This document shows, in pieces, positions 1 through 8,331 of a DNA stretch of 64,000 bases. The notes beneath the pieces were generated by a model, which saw only the letters and a list, made by a program, of their open reading frames with translations, did no database searches and was not told where the DNA came from. Position 1 is the stretch's first letter. Each line of letters opens with the position of its first letter. The translations under genes and the position numbers were made by a program. The DNA is taken from assembly GCA_026706075.1 (NCBI GenBank), contig JAPOZM010000010.1, positions 45,295 to 109,294 on the forward strand, written 5' to 3'. Origin of the DNA: Gemmatimonadaceae bacterium (GTDB lineage: Bacteria > Latescibacterota > UBA2968 > UBA8231).

Positions 1-136
1 CTCGATCAAGGGGGACGGCCAAGCGGAATTCGGCACCATCTCCGACGTGCTGCAGGAGCTGCGCAGGGTCGAGGCCCTGCGCGTGAACTTCGCCACCGAC
101 CGCGAGCGCGAAGCCGCCCTGCCGGCAGGAGGCTGA
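1..136 (+). CDS. exbD: ExbD/TolR-family transport subunit, C-terminal fragment
   Basis: Open frame from base 2 to the TGA at 134-136, cut off by the window start. The visible 44 residues contain IKGDGQAEFGTISDVL and end a few residues after a TDRE motif, which is how the periplasmic domain of ExbD/TolR proteins ends. These small inner-membrane proteins work with ExbB/TolQ to pass proton-motive force to TonB or TolA. The next gene is TonB-like and starts three bases after this stop, so the two are almost certainly co-transcribed. The membrane helix and its proton-carrying Asp lie outside the window. ExbD and TolR cannot be told apart from this piece; the TonB neighbour favours ExbD. Confidence 0.8.
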   Translation, partial: SIKGDGQAEFGTISDVLQELRRVEALRVNFATDREREAALPAGG

Positions 137-139
137 CGA

Positions 140-823
140 ATGCTGAGACGGACGGCCGACATGGTGCGCACGAAGGCCCCCGAGGCCGACCTGCGCCTGG
201 AGTACCGCAAGACCTTCTGGGCCTGTTTCGGCGCCTCCTCCGTCGCCCTGGTGCTGGTGATCCTGTTCTGGCCGAGCTTCGAGGCCTCGGCCTACGCCAA
301 GCCCCAGGAGCCGGTGATCATCCAGTTGGAGGAGATCCCCGAGACCCGCCAGGAGCGCCGGCCGCCGCCGCCGCCGCGGCCGGTGGTGCCCATCGCCTCC
401 ACCAGCGAGGAGATCCCCGAGGACGCCACGATCATGGAGACCGATCTGGACTTCGGTCTCGACGACCTGGCCCCGCCGCCCCCCCTCGAGGAGCTGCAGC
501 AGACCACCGAGGTCGCCCTGGAGGAAGAGGAGGAGGAGATCGTCGAGTACTGGAGGGTGGAGAAACCGCCCAAGAAGAAGAACGACCCACGGCCGGTGTT
601 CCCCGAGATCGCCCGTCGGGCGGGGATCACCGGGAACATCACCATCCAGGTTCTGGTCGATCGCGAGGGCAAGGTGGAGAAGGTGGGCGAGATCCACGGC
701 AACGAGGTCTTCCACGAGGCCGCGCGCAAGGCCGCCCTGGCCACCACCTTCACCCCGGCGATCCAGAACGACAAGCCCGTGAAGGTCTGGGTAGCCCTCA
801 CTTACAAGTTCCAGTTGCAGTAG
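140..823 (+). CDS. TonB-family energy transducer
   Basis: 227 residues. Layout is the TonB type: a cytoplasmic basic start, one membrane helix at about residues 27-44, a proline-rich stretch near 71-84, an acidic run of glutamates around 128-133, a lysine cluster near 144-147, and a C-terminal TonB domain from about 150 to 227 (PVFPEIARRAGITGNITIQV, then VLVDREGKV and an FTPA motif). Such proteins span the periplasm and energise TonB-dependent outer-membrane receptors. An AGGAGG element ends seven bases before the ATG at 140, and exbD ends immediately upstream, so this is an exbD-tonB operon. No receptor gene is adjacent, so the substrate is unknown. A later ATG at 161 is possible but lacks the ribosome-binding site. 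Confidence 0.88.
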   Translation: MLRRTADMVRTKAPEADLRLEYRKTFWACFGASSVALVLVILFWPSFEASAYAKPQEPVIIQLEEIPETRQERRPPPPPRPVVPIASTSEEIPEDATIMETDLDFGLDDLAPPPPLEELQQTTEVALEEEEEEIVEYWRVEKPPKKKNDPRPVFPEIARRAGITGNITIQVLVDREGKVEKVGEIHGNEVFHEAARKAALATTFTPAIQNDKPVKVWVALTYKFQLQ

Positions 824-986
824 GCGCCGGTTGCCAGGACTGCAGGCGTCCATCTTAGATTAGGAAAGACTCGCCAGGGGCCGCGGACCGGCTGCGGCCA
901 GCGATTCCAGCTCCCCCCATCCTCCCCCACCCTCTCCCCGCGGCCATGAACCCCGTCCTCCGGGGTTCGCCGGGAGGTCGGGCTCC

Positions 987-1436
987 ATGCGTTGTCCCTT
1001 CTGCAATACCGAGGACGACCGCGTCGTCGACTCGCGCTCCTGCCGCGACGGCCAGGCGATCCGCCGGCGCCGTGAGTGCACGCGCTGCAACCAGCGGTTC
1101 ACCACGTACGAGTACATCGAGCATGCACCTCTCACCGTCATCAAGCGGGACGGAAACCGGGAGCCCTTCGACCGCTCCAAGCTGCAGGCCAAGATCGAGC
1201 TGGCCTGCTACAAGACGAGCGTATCGAGCGATCGCATCGAAGAGCTGATGGACCAGGTGGAGTCCGAGCTGGGCAACCGCGCCGAGAGAGAGGTCCCGAG
1301 CAAGCAGATCGGGGAGCTGGTGATGGAAGGGCTGAAGGACCTCCACGACGTGGCCTACGTTCGGTTCGCCTCGGTGTACCGCCAGTTCAAGGACCGGCAG
1401 GACTTTGTCAGGGAACTCGAGCAGCTCTCCACCTGA
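987..1436 (+). CDS. nrdR: Transcriptional repressor NrdR
   Basis: 149 residues, the usual NrdR length. The N-terminal zinc ribbon has cysteines at 3, 6, 31 and 34 (MRCPFCNTEDD, then ECTRCNQRFTTYEYIE), and residues about 49-139 are the ATP-cone that senses ATP/dATP. NrdR binds paired 16-bp boxes at ribonucleotide reductase promoters and represses them when dATP is high. The gene lies directly upstream of nrdJ, and the spacer between them carries two NrdR-box-like sites, so its target is almost certainly nrdJ. A GGGAGGT element precedes the ATG. The 163 bases upstream hold no gene; an inverted repeat at 879-899 (GGCCGC/GCGGCC) is the only structure seen there. Confidence 0.96.
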   Translation: MRCPFCNTEDDRVVDSRSCRDGQAIRRRRECTRCNQRFTTYEYIEHAPLTVIKRDGNREPFDRSKLQAKIELACYKTSVSSDRIEELMDQVESELGNRAEREVPSKQIGELVMEGLKDLHDVAYVRFASVYRQFKDRQDFVRELEQLST

Positions 1437-1484
1437 GCCCTCCCGGGGGCGCCCTCCGCGGCCCTTCCGACGCCGCAAAAAACC

Positions 1485-1514
1485 TTGACAAGCCGGAATC
1501 GAGGCCTGTATATT
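1485..1514 (+). promoter_or_regulatory. Sigma70-type promoter of nrdJ
   Basis: A perfect -35 TTGACA at 1485-1490 is followed after 18 bases by TATATT at 1509-1514. It is AT-rich within very GC-rich surroundings and points at nrdJ. Start of transcription would be near 1521, giving a leader of about 200 nt. The -10 lies inside the upstream NrdR-like box. Confidence 0.7.
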
Positions 1515-1550
1515 GGCCGCGTTGAAGCTTCGAGCCACAAGATCTTGTGT
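1503..1550 (+). promoter_or_regulatory. Pair of NrdR boxes overlapping the nrdJ promoter
   Basis: Box 2 at 1535-1550 contains the perfect palindrome CACAAGATCTTGTG (1536-1549) and agrees with the NrdR consensus ACACwAtATaTwGtgt at 13 of 16 positions. Box 1 at 1503-1518 is weaker (9 of 16, all eight core positions but one or two) and covers the -10 element. The boxes are separated by 16 bases, 32 bp centre to centre, matching the three-helical-turn spacing known for NrdR operators. With nrdR directly upstream, this is a convincing operator. The box comparison was done by eye. Confidence 0.72.
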
Positions 1551-1642
1551 ACGGGGTGACCGAACAGACCTCCAGATCATGTGGCCGAGTTGCCGACAAC
1601 CTTTCGCTCTCCCCGAAGTAACGTTCTGTAAACACGATAGTT

Positions 1643-1691
1643 AGCCCCCAGTTCTGCCGCCCCCTCCCGCACCGGCGCGGCAGCAGGGGCT
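1643..1691 (+). other. Stable hairpin in the nrdJ leader
   Basis: AGCCCC at 1643-1648 pairs with GGGGCT at 1686-1691, and inside it CTGCCGC at 1654-1660 pairs with GCGGCAG at 1677-1683, with a C-rich loop. It is followed by TCTTTGTCGTT and lies about 30 bases before the nrdJ start codon. It could act as an attenuator or protect the leader. I looked for cobalamin riboswitch signatures in the leader and did not find them. Confidence 0.45.
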
Positions 1692-1721
1692 CTTTGTCGT
1701 TCCCCAGGGAGACTTTCGAGC

Positions 1722-4118
1722 ATGTCCACCGAGCACTCCGCAGCTGATCCCGGCGCCTCCGACGCACCGACGGGTGTCCACCGCCTGGAAGACCTCCTTG
1801 CCCAGCTCGAAGGGCACGGGTACCAGCGCAACGGCCACGACGAGGTTCTGCAGCGCGCCGCCGATGCCCACACCTACTACGGCGACAACGACCTGGCCAT
1901 CGACGTGCTGCGCTCCAAGTACCTGGCGCCGGGCGAGACCGGGCCGCTGCAGATATGGGACCGCGTCGCCCGGGCCATGGCCTCTGTCGAGGCCGATTCC
2001 CAGGCTTGGTACGACCGCTTCTTCTCGCTGCTGATCGACTTCAAGTTCATCCCCGGAGGACGGGTGATGCACGGCGCCGGCCGCGACGAGGCCCGGCGCA
2101 AGCCGACCCTGTCGAACTGCTACGTCATCCCCATTCAGGAGGACAGCCTCGAGGGCATCTACACCTGCCTCAAGGAGTCGGCCCTCGTCTACCGCACCGG
2201 CGGCGGCGTCGGCACGGATCTGTCGGTCCTGCGGCCCAAGGGGGCGCCGGTGAACGCCACCGTCGACCAGTCGCCGGGGTGCACGGCCTTCATGAACCTC
2301 CTGTCGGAAAGCACCAACGCCGTCTCCCAGGCCGGTCGCCGGGGGGCGCTGATGCTCACCCTGCGCGTCGACCATCCCGACATCCTCGACTTCATCACGA
2401 TCAAGAACGACGCCAACCGCACCAAGGTGCAGTACGCCAACATCAGCGTGCTCATCACCCACGAGTTCATGCAGGCCGTCATCGACGACACCGACTTCGA
2501 CCTGCGCTGGAGCGGCAAGGTCTACCGGACGCTGAGGGCCCGGGACCTGTGGAGCCGGATCATCACCAACGCGCACGCCAGCGCCGAGCCCGGGATCATC
2601 TTCTGGGACACGATGCGGGAATGTCACAACGTCGAGTACGCCAACCCGCTGGTGAGCACCAATCCCTGCGGTGAACAGCCCCTGGCCTCGTACACGGCCT
2701 GCAACCTCGGCAACCTCAACCTCGCGAAGTTCGTCGGCGAGGACGGACAGATCGACTACGGGGACCTGGCCGAGGCGGCCCGGGTGGCGACGCGGTTCCT
2801 CGACAACGTCATCGACTACAACATGCCCAACCACGCCCTCCCGAAGATCGAGGAGGCGGTGGCCTCCGACCGGCGCGTGGGGCTGGGCATCACGGGTCTG
2901 GCCGACGCCCTGGTGCTCATGGGCCTCAAGTACGACTCCGACGAGGCCCTCGAGGCGGTGGACAAGATCATGCGCACCATCTGCCACTGCGCCTACGAGA
3001 CGTCGATCGACATCGCCCGCGAGAAGGGACCCTTCCCGCTCTTCGATTGGGAAGGGGTGTCCCGGAGCCGGTTCGTGCGGGACCTGCCGAGGGCGATGCA
3101 GGACCGCATCCGCGAGCACGGGCTGCGCAACTCCACCCTGATCACGGTGCCGCCGGTGGGGACCGGTTCGATCGTCGCCCAGACGTCATCCGGCGTGGAG
3201 CCGATCTTCTGCACCAGCTACAAGCGGCGCGTGAAGCAGGAGGACGGCGAGAGCTTCCGCGAGTACAAGGTCTACCATCCCCTCGTGCGTGACCTCTTCG
3301 GCGACGACGAGAACCTGCCCGGACACGTGGTGACGGCCCACGACATCGATCCCTACTTCCGAGTCCGCATGCAGGGCGTGATCCAGCGCTACACCGACAG
3401 CTCGATCTCGTCGACGATCAACCTGGCCGAGGAAACCTCGGTGGAGACGGTGGCCGACATCTACGTCACCGCCTACAAGGAGGGCCTCAAGGGCGTCACG
3501 GTGTACCGCGAGGGCTGCCGGCAGGGGATCCTGCAGACGGAGAAGAGGGAAGAGGATCCCCCTTCGGAGGCGTCGGACGGTCCGGAGGCGGCGGAAGAAG
3601 CCACCGGGGGAGTGGGCGCGCATCCGCGCCGCAGGCCGGCGGTCACCCGCGGTGTCACCGAACGGGTGAGCACCGGCGAAGGCAACATCTTCGTCACGAT
3701 CAACGAGGATGATCAGGGGATCTGCGAGATCTTCAGCACCATAGGGAAAGCGGGCGGCAATGCGGCGGCCCAGTCGGAGGCGATCAGCCGGTTGATCTCC
3801 ATCGCCCTGCGCTCGGGCATCGATCCGCAGGAGATCATCGGTCAGCTGAAGGGGATCTCCGGGCCGAACCCGGTGTGGGAGAACGGCGAGCTGATCCTGT
3901 CCACGCCGGACGCCATCGGCCGGGCCCTGGAGCGGTACCTTCACCGCCGGGACGGCAGCGACATCCCCCACCCCGTGCAGGGAGGCTCCCAGGCCCAGGC
4001 CGCCGAGCGGGGTCCGGGAGCCCTGGCGAGCGTGGCCACCTGCCCCGAGTGCGGCTCCACCGTCTCCCACGAGGCCAGTTGCCTGACCTGCAAGCACTGC
4101 GGGTGGTCGAAGTGCTGA
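1722..4118 (+). CDS. nrdJ: Adenosylcobalamin-dependent ribonucleotide reductase (class II)
   Basis: 798 residues. It reduces ribonucleotides to deoxyribonucleotides using B12, independent of oxygen. The alpha/beta-barrel core carries the family motifs: NPCGEQPL with the redox cysteine at 316, GGGVGTDLSVLRPKGAPV, and the SSTINL and VTVYREGCRQG region. Residues about 610-640 are a low-complexity acidic linker. A TSCPD-type domain follows (INEDDQGICEIFSTIGKAGG), and the C-terminus is a cysteine-rich tail (CPECG, CLTCKHCGWSKC) expected to shuttle electrons or bind zinc. There is no N-terminal ATP-cone, so allosteric activity control probably depends on the separate repressor NrdR encoded upstream. 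The ATG at 1722 fits the start of the family. Confidence 0.96.
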   Translation: MSTEHSAADPGASDAPTGVHRLEDLLAQLEGHGYQRNGHDEVLQRAADAHTYYGDNDLAIDVLRSKYLAPGETGPLQIWDRVARAMASVEADSQAWYDRFFSLLIDFKFIPGGRVMHGAGRDEARRKPTLSNCYVIPIQEDSLEGIYTCLKESALVYRTGGGVGTDLSVLRPKGAPVNATVDQSPGCTAFMNLLSESTNAVSQAGRRGALMLTLRVDHPDILDFITIKNDANRTKVQYANISVLITHEFMQAVIDDTDFDLRWSGKVYRTLRARDLWSRIITNAHASAEPGIIFWDTMRECHNVEYANPLVSTNPCGEQPLASYTACNLGNLNLAKFVGEDGQIDYGDLAEAARVATRFLDNVIDYNMPNHALPKIEEAVASDRRVGLGITGLADALVLMGLKYDSDEALEAVDKIMRTICHCAYETSIDIAREKGPFPLFDWEGVSRSRFVRDLPRAMQDRIREHGLRNSTLITVPPVGTGSIVAQTSSGVEPIFCTSYKRRVKQEDGESFREYKVYHPLVRDLFGDDENLPGHVVTAHDIDPYFRVRMQGVIQRYTDSSISSTINLAEETSVETVADIYVTAYKEGLKGVTVYREGCRQGILQTEKREEDPPSEASDGPEAAEEATGGVGAHPRRRPAVTRGVTERVSTGEGNIFVTINEDDQGICEIFSTIGKAGGNAAAQSEAISRLISIALRSGIDPQEIIGQLKGISGPNPVWENGELILSTPDAIGRALERYLHRRDGSDIPHPVQGGSQAQAAERGPGALASVATCPECGSTVSHEASCLTCKHCGWSKC

Positions 4119-4166
4119 ACCGCAGTCCCTTGTGAAGCCCAGCCGGATGGGACTCGATCGCCAGCG

Positions 4167-4200
4167 CGGCACCGTCACCCGAGTGGCGGTGCCGTTGTCG
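4167..4200 (+). terminator. Terminator between convergent nrdJ and the hydrolase gene
   Basis: CGGCACCGTCAC at 4167-4178 pairs with GTGGCGGTGCCG at 4183-4194 around a four-base CCGA loop: a 12-bp stem with one T-G wobble. TTGTCG follows on the plus strand. It sits between the nrdJ stop and the stop of the opposing gene at 4204, so it may serve both directions. Confidence 0.65.
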
Positions 4201-4203
4201 TTC

Positions 4204-4962
4204 TCAGGAAACCTCGAGGACCAGACCGTCGTACGCGAGCTCGACCGCCTCGGGCAGGTAGTCGTTGGTGGCCTGGTGGTCGAGATCGTGGGCGATGTGG
4301 GTGAAGTAGGCCTGGCGCGGAGCCAACTCGGCCACGATCTCAAGGGCTTCGTCCACGGTGAAGTGGGTGGGATGGCCCTTGTGACGCAGCGCGCCGAGGA
4401 CGAGAACATCGAGACCGCGCAACTGGCTCATCGCTTCGTCGGGAATGGCGTTGCAGTCGGTCACGTAGGCGAAGCGCCCGATGCGGAAGGCGAGCACGGG
4501 CAGCCGCCCGTGCATGACGGTCACCGGTTGGATGCGCAGGCCGAAGAGCTCGAGAGCTCCCCGGATCGGATGAAGGGACATGCGCGGCACCGCCTGGGCC
4601 CAGGCCGAGTCGAAGGCGTAGTCGAAGACGCGGGTTATGCGGTCGAGGGTGGGGCGGTCGCCGTAGACGGGGATCGGCTCGTCGCGCCCGAAGCAGTAGG
4701 AGCGCACATCGTCGAGGCCATGGAGGTGGTCGGCATGACCGTGGGTGAAGAGCACCGCGTCGACGCGCCGCAGGTCGTGGCGCAGCGCCTGGGTCCGCAG
4801 GTCGGGAGGCGTGTCGATCAGGATCGACCGGTCGAGATGCTCGATGGCGATGGCGCACCGCAGGCGCTTGTTGCGCGGATCGGTGGAGGTGCAGACCCCG
4901 CACTCACAGGCGATGCGAGGCACGCCGACGGAGGTGCCCGTGCCGAGGAAGGTGACGCGCAT
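4204..4962 (-). CDS. Metallo-beta-lactamase-fold hydrolase, PhnP-like
   Basis: 252 residues. It begins with the family start FLGTGTSVGVPRIACECGVC, followed by a TDPRNKRLR segment, and carries the zinc-binding HGHADH motif at residues 74-79. Further ligand regions are VTDCNAIPDEA and YFTHIAHDLDH near the C-terminus. Members hydrolyse phosphodiesters (PhnP acts on cyclic ribose phosphates) or are of unknown substrate; there are no phosphonate genes nearby, so a phosphonate role is not supported. The ATG overlaps the stop of the upstream map gene (TGATG), implying translational coupling. The longer open frame continuing upstream is the map gene's other frame. Confidence 0.88.
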   Translation of the reverse strand: MRVTFLGTGTSVGVPRIACECGVCTSTDPRNKRLRCAIAIEHLDRSILIDTPPDLRTQALRHDLRRVDAVLFTHGHADHLHGLDDVRSYCFGRDEPIPVYGDRPTLDRITRVFDYAFDSAWAQAVPRMSLHPIRGALELFGLRIQPVTVMHGRLPVLAFRIGRFAYVTDCNAIPDEAMSQLRGLDVLVLGALRHKGHPTHFTVDEALEIVAELAPRQAYFTHIAHDLDHQATNDYLPEAVELAYDGLVLEVS

Positions 4963-5873
4963 CAGCCTCTGTCCTCGGCCTTCTCGGGCGGGGCCTCCGC
5001 CCTTTCCGGGGGTTGGTTGCAGACCGGACGGGAGTCTGCGGTGTCCGCGATACCCGGGGACAGGGTCAGCAGACTCGGCCCGTCCTCCGTGACGGCCACG
5101 GTGTGCTCGAAGTGGGCGGCCAAGGAACCGTCCCTCGTGCGCGCGGTCCAGCCGTCCTCGTCGACGACGATCCCGGGTTGTCCAAGGCTGAAGATCGGCT
5201 CGATGGCGAGGACGTGGCCCGCCCTCAGATGGGGGCCGCGCCCCGGGGGCCCATGGTTCGGCAGGTGGGGATCCTCGTGAAGGTGACGGCCGATGCCGTG
5301 GCCGCCGAACTCGCGAATGACGGAGACGCCTCCCGCCGCGGCCGCGGATTCGATGGCGTGAGAGATGTCCGACAGGCGATTCCCGGGCCGGGCGGCGGCA
5401 ACGCCCGATTCGAGGGCGGCCCGAGTCGTGTCCACCAGGCCTCGCACCCGCCGGTCCACATGGCCGAGGACGATGGTGAAGGCGCCGTCGCCGAACCACC
5501 CGTCGAGCTGCACGCCCACGTCGACGCACAGCAGGTCGCCCTCTTCCAGGGGCTCGGTGCGCGGCAGGCCGTGCACCGCCTCGTCGTTGACGGAGGCGCA
5601 GATCGACGCGGGAAAGCCGTGATAGCCCTTGAAGGCCGGCTCTCCGCCTCGGTCGCGGATCGTGGCCTCCGCCAGCTCGTCGAGAGAGAGTGTGGACACA
5701 CCGGGCGAGGCCGCGGCCTCGACAGCCGACTGCACCTGGTGAACGACGGCGCAGGCCGCGCGGATCCCGTCGATTTCGCTGGGGCTTCGGCGATGCAAGC
5801 GCCCTCGTCCGGCGGTTTGAAGGGGTGATTCTCGAGGCGTTACCAAACACGGGGAGAGACCCCATCTCGTCAA
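4962..5873 (-). CDS. map: Type I methionine aminopeptidase
   Basis: 303 residues from the first ATG. It removes the initiator methionine from new proteins. All five metal ligands are present: D118 and D129 (CVDVGVQLDGWFGDGAF), H192 (GGHGIGRHLHEDP), E225 (AIEPIF) and E256 (HFEHTVAV), plus the conserved substrate histidine at 101. The first 30 or so residues are poorly conserved-looking, and the family usually starts close to the SPSEIDGIRAA segment, so the true start may be downstream of 5873. About 25 extra residues are also present at the C-terminus. The gene is coupled by a TGATG overlap to the downstream hydrolase and divergent from topA. Confidence 0.93.
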   Translation of the reverse strand: MTRWGLSPCLVTPRESPLQTAGRGRLHRRSPSEIDGIRAACAVVHQVQSAVEAAASPGVSTLSLDELAEATIRDRGGEPAFKGYHGFPASICASVNDEAVHGLPRTEPLEEGDLLCVDVGVQLDGWFGDGAFTIVLGHVDRRVRGLVDTTRAALESGVAAARPGNRLSDISHAIESAAAAGGVSVIREFGGHGIGRHLHEDPHLPNHGPPGRGPHLRAGHVLAIEPIFSLGQPGIVVDEDGWTARTRDGSLAAHFEHTVAVTEDGPSLLTLSPGIADTADSRPVCNQPPERAEAPPEKAEDRG

Positions 5874-5938
5874 GGAATACGCCCGGAACCGTCTCAGCCG
5901 CGGGCCAGTCCCGTGGCGTAGGAGGGCTCGGGCCTTCG

Positions 5939-5967
5939 TTGCGGATCACCCGGCCCCTGGTTATCTT
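5939..5967 (+). promoter_or_regulatory. Possible promoter of topA
   Basis: TTGCGG at 5939-5944 and TATCTT at 5962-5967 with a 17-base spacer, in the 195-base gap between the divergent map and topA genes. The match is moderate (three of six and four of six). No other strong signal was seen in this gap. Confidence 0.3.
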
Positions 5968-6068
5968 GCGAGACCGGCGGCCCTGGGCGGGGCGCATCTG
6001 GCTCCGCCTCTCAGGGCCGCGTCCTTTTTCATCCGAAACTCCGAACGAAGCGGATCTCACAACCGGCC

Positions 6069-8303
6069 ATGGGTAAGTCACTCGTCGTCGTGGAGTCGCC
6101 GGCCAAGGCGACGACCATCAACAAGATCCTCGGCCGCGACTTCATCGTGAAGTCGTGCATGGGACACGTCCGCGATCTGCCGCCGAAGGAGCTCGGCGTC
6201 GACGTGGACAAGGACTTCCTGCCCCGCTACGTGACCATCCGCGGCAAGGGAAAGATCCTCACCGACCTCCGGCGAGCGGCGCAGAGGGCGGACACGATCT
6301 ACCTGGCGACGGACCCCGACCGCGAGGGCGAGGCGATCGCCTGGCACGTGGCGCAGGCGATCGCGGCCAAGGACGGCGAGGTCAAGCGGATTCTCTTCAA
6401 CGAGATCACGCCCAAGGCGGTGCGCGAGTCGATCAACAGGTCCGGCGTCCTCGACCTGTGCAAGGTCAACGCCCAGCAGGCCCGGCGCGTCCTCGACCGG
6501 CTCGTAGGCTACGAGATCAGCCCCCTCCTGTGGAAGGTCATTCACGCCGGGCTGTCCGCCGGGCGGGTGCAGTCCGTCGCCCTGCGCCTGATCTGCGAGC
6601 GCGATGCCGAGATCGCCTCATTCGAGCCCCAGGAGTACTGGTCCATCGACGCCCTCCTCGGCCACGCCACCGACGACGGCGAGGTCGCCTTCAAGTCGCG
6701 CCTGCTCCAGTACAAGGGGGAGAAGCTGGAGATCCCCGACCAGAAGGCGACCGACCGCATTACCGGCGCCCTGCGGGAATCGACCTTCACCGTCAAGTCC
6801 ATCAAGCACCGCGAGCAGCGGCGCCGGGCGGCGCCCCCTTTCATCACCAGCACCCTGCAGCAGGAGGCGGCCCGCAAGCTGAGGTTCTCGGTGAAGCGCA
6901 CCATGGCGGTGGCCCAGCAGCTCTACGAAGGCATCGAGCTCGTGGGCGAGACGGTGGGGCTCATCACCTACATGCGCACCGACTCGGTGCGCGTCGCCGA
7001 CGAGGCGATCGAGGAGGTGCGCGCCGAGATCGGCAGCCGCTTCGGCAAGGAGTACGTGCCCGGAAAGCCGATTGTCTACAAGACCCGCCGCGGCGCCCAG
7101 GACGCTCACGAGGCGATCCGCCCCACCTCGGTGGAACGCTCTCCGGAGGAGATGAAGTCTCGCCTGTCCCCCGATCAATGGCGGCTCTACGAGCTGATCT
7201 GGAAGCGCTTCCTCGCCTCCCAGATGGAGCCCCAGGTGATGAACATCATCAGCGTCGACATCGCAGCCGGCGACTACCTGCTGCGGGCCACGGGGTCGCA
7301 GGTGAAGTTCCCCGGGTTCACCGTCCTCTACACCGAGAGCAAGGAGGACGAGGACGAGGAGGAGCGCACCCAGGTGCCCGCCGACCTGACCGAGGGAGAA
7401 ACCCTCACCCTCAAGAAGCTGCTGCCCGAGCAGCACTTCACCAAGCCGCCGCCGCGATATTCCGAGGCGTCGCTGGTCAAGGAGCTGGAGGCCAAGGGCA
7501 TCGGACGGCCGAGCACCTATGCCCAGATCATCTCCACCCTGCAGGACCGGGAATACGTGGAGAAGATGGACAACCGCTACTTCGAGGCCACCGAGCGCGG
7601 CCAGACGGTCAACAAGCTCCTCGTGGCCACCTTCCCCAACATCTTCGACGTGGCCTTCACGGCGCGGATGGAGGACGAGCTCGACCGCATCGAGGACGGC
7701 CGGGAGGACTGGGTCGCATCGGTGCGCCAGTTCTACGGCTCGTGGAAGGGATCTCTCGAGGAGGCCAACGCGCGCCGCAGGGAACTGAAACAGTCCCTCC
7801 AGGAGGAGACCGACATCCTCTGCCAGGAATGCGGACGCAACATGGTCGTCAAGTGGGGCCGGAACGGCCGCTTCCTCGCCTGCCCGGGTTACCCGCAGTG
7901 CAAGAACACGAAGCCCCTGGAAGAGCAGCGCGAGCAGGCGGAGACCGACGAGGTCTGCGACCAGTGCTCGAAGCCCATGGTCGTGAAGACGGGGCGCTAC
8001 GGCCGTTTCCTCGCCTGCTCCGGGTATCCCGACTGCCACAACGTCAAGCCCTTCTCCCTGGGCATCTCCTGCCCGGACTGCGGGGAGGGCGACATGGTGG
8101 AGAAGCAGTCGCGCAAGGGCAAAGTGTTCTTCGGCTGCGACCGCTACCCGAAGTGCAAGTTCGCCAGTTGGGACAAGCCGGTGGACGGCCCCTGCCCGCA
8201 GTGCGAGGCGCCCCTGCTCTACGAGAAGGCCAGCCGCACCGGCCCGCCCTCCCTCCACTGCAAAGTCTGCGACAGCCGCTTCGAGAACACCCAGGCCGCC
8301 TGA
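6069..8303 (+). CDS. topA: DNA topoisomerase I
   Basis: 744 residues. A type IA topoisomerase that relaxes negative supercoils. The Toprim domain is at the N-terminus (SLVVVESPAKATTINKIL, and ATDPDREGEAIAWH with the acidic DxD-like site), and the catalytic tyrosine is Y301 in GLITYMRTDSVR. The core ends near residue 580. Three four-cysteine zinc ribbons follow (CQECGRNMVVK, CDQCSKPMVVK, CPDCGEGDMVEK), and a last cysteine pair set (CPQCEAPLLYEK, CKVC) makes a fourth. The downstream XerC-like gene starts 28 bases after the stop; topA next to xerC is a common bacterial arrangement. Confidence 0.97.
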   Translation: MGKSLVVVESPAKATTINKILGRDFIVKSCMGHVRDLPPKELGVDVDKDFLPRYVTIRGKGKILTDLRRAAQRADTIYLATDPDREGEAIAWHVAQAIAAKDGEVKRILFNEITPKAVRESINRSGVLDLCKVNAQQARRVLDRLVGYEISPLLWKVIHAGLSAGRVQSVALRLICERDAEIASFEPQEYWSIDALLGHATDDGEVAFKSRLLQYKGEKLEIPDQKATDRITGALRESTFTVKSIKHREQRRRAAPPFITSTLQQEAARKLRFSVKRTMAVAQQLYEGIELVGETVGLITYMRTDSVRVADEAIEEVRAEIGSRFGKEYVPGKPIVYKTRRGAQDAHEAIRPTSVERSPEEMKSRLSPDQWRLYELIWKRFLASQMEPQVMNIISVDIAAGDYLLRATGSQVKFPGFTVLYTESKEDEDEEERTQVPADLTEGETLTLKKLLPEQHFTKPPPRYSEASLVKELEAKGIGRPSTYAQIISTLQDREYVEKMDNRYFEATERGQTVNKLLVATFPNIFDVAFTARMEDELDRIEDGREDWVASVRQFYGSWKGSLEEANARRRELKQSLQEETDILCQECGRNMVVKWGRNGRFLACPGYPQCKNTKPLEEQREQAETDEVCDQCSKPMVVKTGRYGRFLACSGYPDCHNVKPFSLGISCPDCGEGDMVEKQSRKGKVFFGCDRYPKCKFASWDKPVDGPCPQCEAPLLYEKASRTGPPSLHCKVCDSRFENTQAA

Positions 8304-8331
8304 TCCAGGGCGGCGTGCCCGCCGCTCACCC

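Noticed and set aside
1437..1721. A possible cobalamin riboswitch upstream of nrdJ.
   Set aside because: The leader lacks the B12-box and other core motifs I looked for; the strong stem at 1643-1691 does not resemble the class.
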